Origin: Saccharicrinis sp. UBA6048
Lineage (GTDB): Bacteria; Bacteroidota; Bacteroidia; Bacteroidales; Marinilabiliaceae
Assembly (NCBI GenBank): GCA_002429115.1
Contig: DIYS01000093.1
Location: 1-24,750 of the forward strand
DNA: 24,750 bases
Direction of reading: 5' to 3'
Translations under genes and position numbers: made by a program
Shown: positions 23,230-24,750 of the stretch, in pieces
Layout of the letters: each line of letters begins with the position of its first letter
Position numbering within the stretch: the first letter of the stretch is position 1
Notes under the pieces: generated by a model
The model's input: only the letters and a program-made list of their open reading frames with translations
The model's database searches: none
What the model was told of the DNA's origin: nothing

Positions 23230-23967
23230 ATGAAACTTATTTTAAGCTACATCTTCACGCCTCTTTTTCATTTCTATTTTGGAATGGTATTGGTAGTTTT
23301 TCATCCGATTCAGGTAATTGCTCATAGAACTATGGGTGACAAAGCCCGCAAACGTGTTGTTGAATGGCTAAACCTATGCCTTGTAAGTGGTATGTATATC
23401 ATGGGCTGTCGCATTCGCTTCAAAGGGCTTGACAATCTGCCTGAAGGCCGTCCGGTCATTATCGCGTCCAATCACCAGAGTATGTATGATATTCCTGCAG
23501 TTGTACATGGTTTCCGTCAATACTATCCAAAGTTTATCTCTAAAATAGAACTGGGTAAAAACCTCCCTAGTATCTCCTACAACCTTAAGCATGGAAAGTC
23601 GGCTTTGATCGACCGTAAGAATGGTGCTCAATCGGTGAAGGAAATTTTCAAGTTGGGACGTTTGATTCAGGCCAATAACTATGCAGCATGTATTTTTCCT
23701 GAAGGAACCAGAAGTAAAAATGGGAATGTTAAGAAGTTTATGACCGCGGGGATTAATACGCTTCTAAGAGCAGCACCTGATGCGCTAATTATCCCATTTG
23801 TAATTGACGGACATAGTACACTTATCAAAAAAGGAATGTTCCCAATGCAATTTGGAACGCCAATCACCTACACTGCTTTAGCGCCAATTGAACCTAAAGG
23901 AAGAGATGTTGAAGAACTGGCTGAAGAAATCAGATCACTAATAAAAGCAGAACTGGGGCAAAACTAA
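23230..23967 (+). CDS. plsC: 1-acyl-sn-glycerol-3-phosphate acyltransferase
   Basis: This 245-aa membrane enzyme acylates lysophosphatidic acid to phosphatidic acid in phospholipid synthesis. An N-terminal hydrophobic segment (residues about 3-28) anchors it. The catalytic HX4D motif is NHQSMYD with His82 and Asp87. The substrate-binding motif FPEGTRSKNG has Glu158 and Arg161, and IIPFVIDGH follows at about residues 191-199. Length is normal for the family. The ATG at 23230 is chosen because the promoter element lies between it and the upstream TTG. Its 3' end overlaps a terminator stem, and it converges on the TRIC-type gene with a single base between stop codons. Confidence 0.92.
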   Translation: MKLILSYIFTPLFHFYFGMVLVVFHPIQVIAHRTMGDKARKRVVEWLNLCLVSGMYIMGCRIRFKGLDNLPEGRPVIIASNHQSMYDIPAVVHGFRQYYPKFISKIELGKNLPSISYNLKHGKSALIDRKNGAQSVKEIFKLGRLIQANNYAACIFPEGTRSKNGNVKKFMTAGINTLLRAAPDALIIPFVIDGHSTLIKKGMFPMQFGTPITYTALAPIEPKGRDVEELAEEIRSLIKAELGQN

Positions 23968-23984
23968 CTTATTGCCCCTTTTTA
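23955..23984 (+). terminator. Terminator built from both converging gene ends
   Basis: GGGGCAA (23955-23961) is inside the last codons of plsC. Its partner TTGCCCC (23972-23978) is inside the last codons of the minus-strand gene. A T run follows. It should stop plsC transcripts. On the minus strand no T run follows, so it is one-directional. Confidence 0.75.
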
Positions 23985-24607
23985 TCTGTTAAACTTATTT
24001 GTGGCATCGTAATATTATAACGCACAGCCCATAGCCTGATTCCGATAATTGTTACTACCGTAATACTTTCGCAGATTATTTCTGGCACATGCATGTAATA
24101 CAATATCAGAAATACAATGGCTCCGGTAATACACGCTGTGGCGTATATCTCCTTATGAAATATTAACGGCACCTCGTTGGTTAGTGTATCACGTATTACA
24201 CCTCCAACCACAGCCGATGATACGCCCATAACTACAGCGATTGGTGCATTAATTCCTAAATCAAGGGCTTTTTCCAGACCAATAACAGTAAAGACACCGA
24301 TACCGATGGTATCAAATAAAAACAATGTGCCTCGCAATTTCATCACCACCTTCTTAAAAAGAATGGTAATTAATATACCAGCCAGAATTATAAAGAAGTA
24401 ATTGTTTGATTGAATCCAGGCAACAGGCAAGTCGCCCATAAGAATATCACGCACCGTACCACCTCCTATCGCCGTTACAAAGCCAATAACAATGGCTCCA
24501 AAAATATCCAGTCGTTTATGAGCAGCCGTAAGCGTGCCACTAATAGCAAACGCCATCGTGCCCAGATAATCAAATATTAGTAACAGGTCAAAAGGAGGTA
24601 GATTCAT
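23969..24607 (-). CDS. TRIC-family (UPF0126, YicG-like) cation channel
   Basis: This 212-aa inner-membrane protein has seven predicted helices made of two repeated three-helix halves. Each half carries the family's kinked glycine/arginine-aspartate signature: GGGTVRDILMGDLP (about residues 48-61) and VGGVIRDTLTNEVPLIF (about 133-149). Bacterial members are homologous to trimeric intracellular cation channels and conduct monovalent cations. Physiological roles are mostly untested. It begins immediately at the stop of the HAD hydrolase gene (TAA directly followed by ATG), which implies translational coupling in one operon. Confidence 0.9.
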   Translation of the reverse strand: MNLPPFDLLLIFDYLGTMAFAISGTLTAAHKRLDIFGAIVIGFVTAIGGGTVRDILMGDLPVAWIQSNNYFFIILAGILITILFKKVVMKLRGTLFLFDTIGIGVFTVIGLEKALDLGINAPIAVVMGVSSAVVGGVIRDTLTNEVPLIFHKEIYATACITGAIVFLILYYMHVPEIICESITVVTIIGIRLWAVRYNITMPQISLTDKKGQ

Positions 24608-24750
24608 TTATTCATAGAAAGGTTTTACATCAATCACTTGCATACCTGCCATTATAGCAGCATCAATACCCAAGTGTCCATCTTCGAAAACAATACAATC
24701 TTCAGGTGCCACATCAATTAGCTTAGCCGCTTTTAAAAATGTATCAGGAT
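24608..24750 (-). CDS. HAD-superfamily hydrolase, C-terminal end only (beta-phosphoglucomutase-like)
   Basis: The window cuts this gene, and the last 46 complete codons are present. They read FLKAAKLIDVAPEDCIVFED, then GHLGIDAAIMAGMQVIDV, ending KPFYE. This is HAD motif IV, the metal-binding Glu-Asp of the phosphatase core (CIVFED followed by G-x-x-x-A-A), with the usual AGM and strand after it. That pattern is typical of the beta-phosphoglucomutase/phosphatase subgroup. The substrate cannot be told without the N-terminal nucleophile and cap domain. The TRIC-type gene follows without a gap. Confidence 0.85.
   Translation of the reverse strand, partial: PDTFLKAAKLIDVAPEDCIVFEDGHLGIDAAIMAGMQVIDVKPFYE

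Overview
The window looks like chromosomal core sequence from a member of the Bacteroidota, possibly near the Marinilabiliales (the order is inference). Four observations support this. Many starts are preceded by the phylum's -7 element TAnnTTTG, and Shine-Dalgarno sequences are mostly absent. Base composition is AT-rich. Several proteins belong to families typical of the phylum: a DUF1599/DoxX-like pair beside triose-phosphate isomerase, a PD40 protein resembling the type IX secretion protein PorE, a MORN-like/TonB protein and a LemA/TPM cluster. The class of sulfatase-fold transferase present is also common there. I see no phage, integron, CRISPR array, insertion sequence, tRNA or rRNA.

Layout. 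1-456 is non-coding, with a possible decayed fragment at its left end and the rocD promoter at its right. rocD (ornithine aminotransferase, 457-1683) ends in a strong terminator and is followed by a dispersed, hairpin-rich repeat (about 1855-2085). Two small cytosolic genes of unclear role come next (2307-3195; the second is SpoIIAA/STAS-like), then a membrane phosphoglycerol-transferase/sulfatase-fold enzyme (3282-5222). A bidirectional terminator separates it from a minus-strand coiled-coil membrane protein and from argS. A PAS/histidine kinase (8071-10092) converges on a MORN/TonB-like gene. After a 430-base gap holding a possible structured RNA comes the operon DUF1599 - DoxX-like - tpiA (11177-13728). 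The minus strand then carries a Kef-type potassium efflux operon: a KefF/KefG-like flavodoxin-fold oxidoreductase, a KefB/KefC antiporter and a tiny single-helix membrane peptide. An exported Mn-type superoxide dismutase lies upstream on the same strand. The plus strand resumes with a PorE-like TPR/PD40 protein, then a run of a DEDDh exonuclease, an FAA-hydrolase-family enzyme, LemA, a TPM protein and a YgcG-like TPM protein (19233-22629). The window closes with plsC converging on a TRIC-type channel gene that directly abuts a HAD hydrolase cut by the window edge.

The most unusual structure is at 22708-23022, just after the YgcG-like gene's terminator. It is exactly fifteen consecutive 21-bp units (315 bp) of four or five diverged types, in the order B-C-D-A, B-C-A'-A, B-C-D-A'-A, B-C. 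This gives a higher-order period of 84 or 105 bp. Because 21 is both seven codons and two helical turns, the array stays open as heptapeptide repeats on both strands. I do not recognise it as a known element. Other items to check are the 41-residue membrane peptide in the Kef operon, which has an unusually good Shine-Dalgarno site, the candidate three-helix RNA at 10961-11037, a receiver-like tail without phospho-acceptor on the histidine kinase, and a terminator built from the ends of two converging genes.
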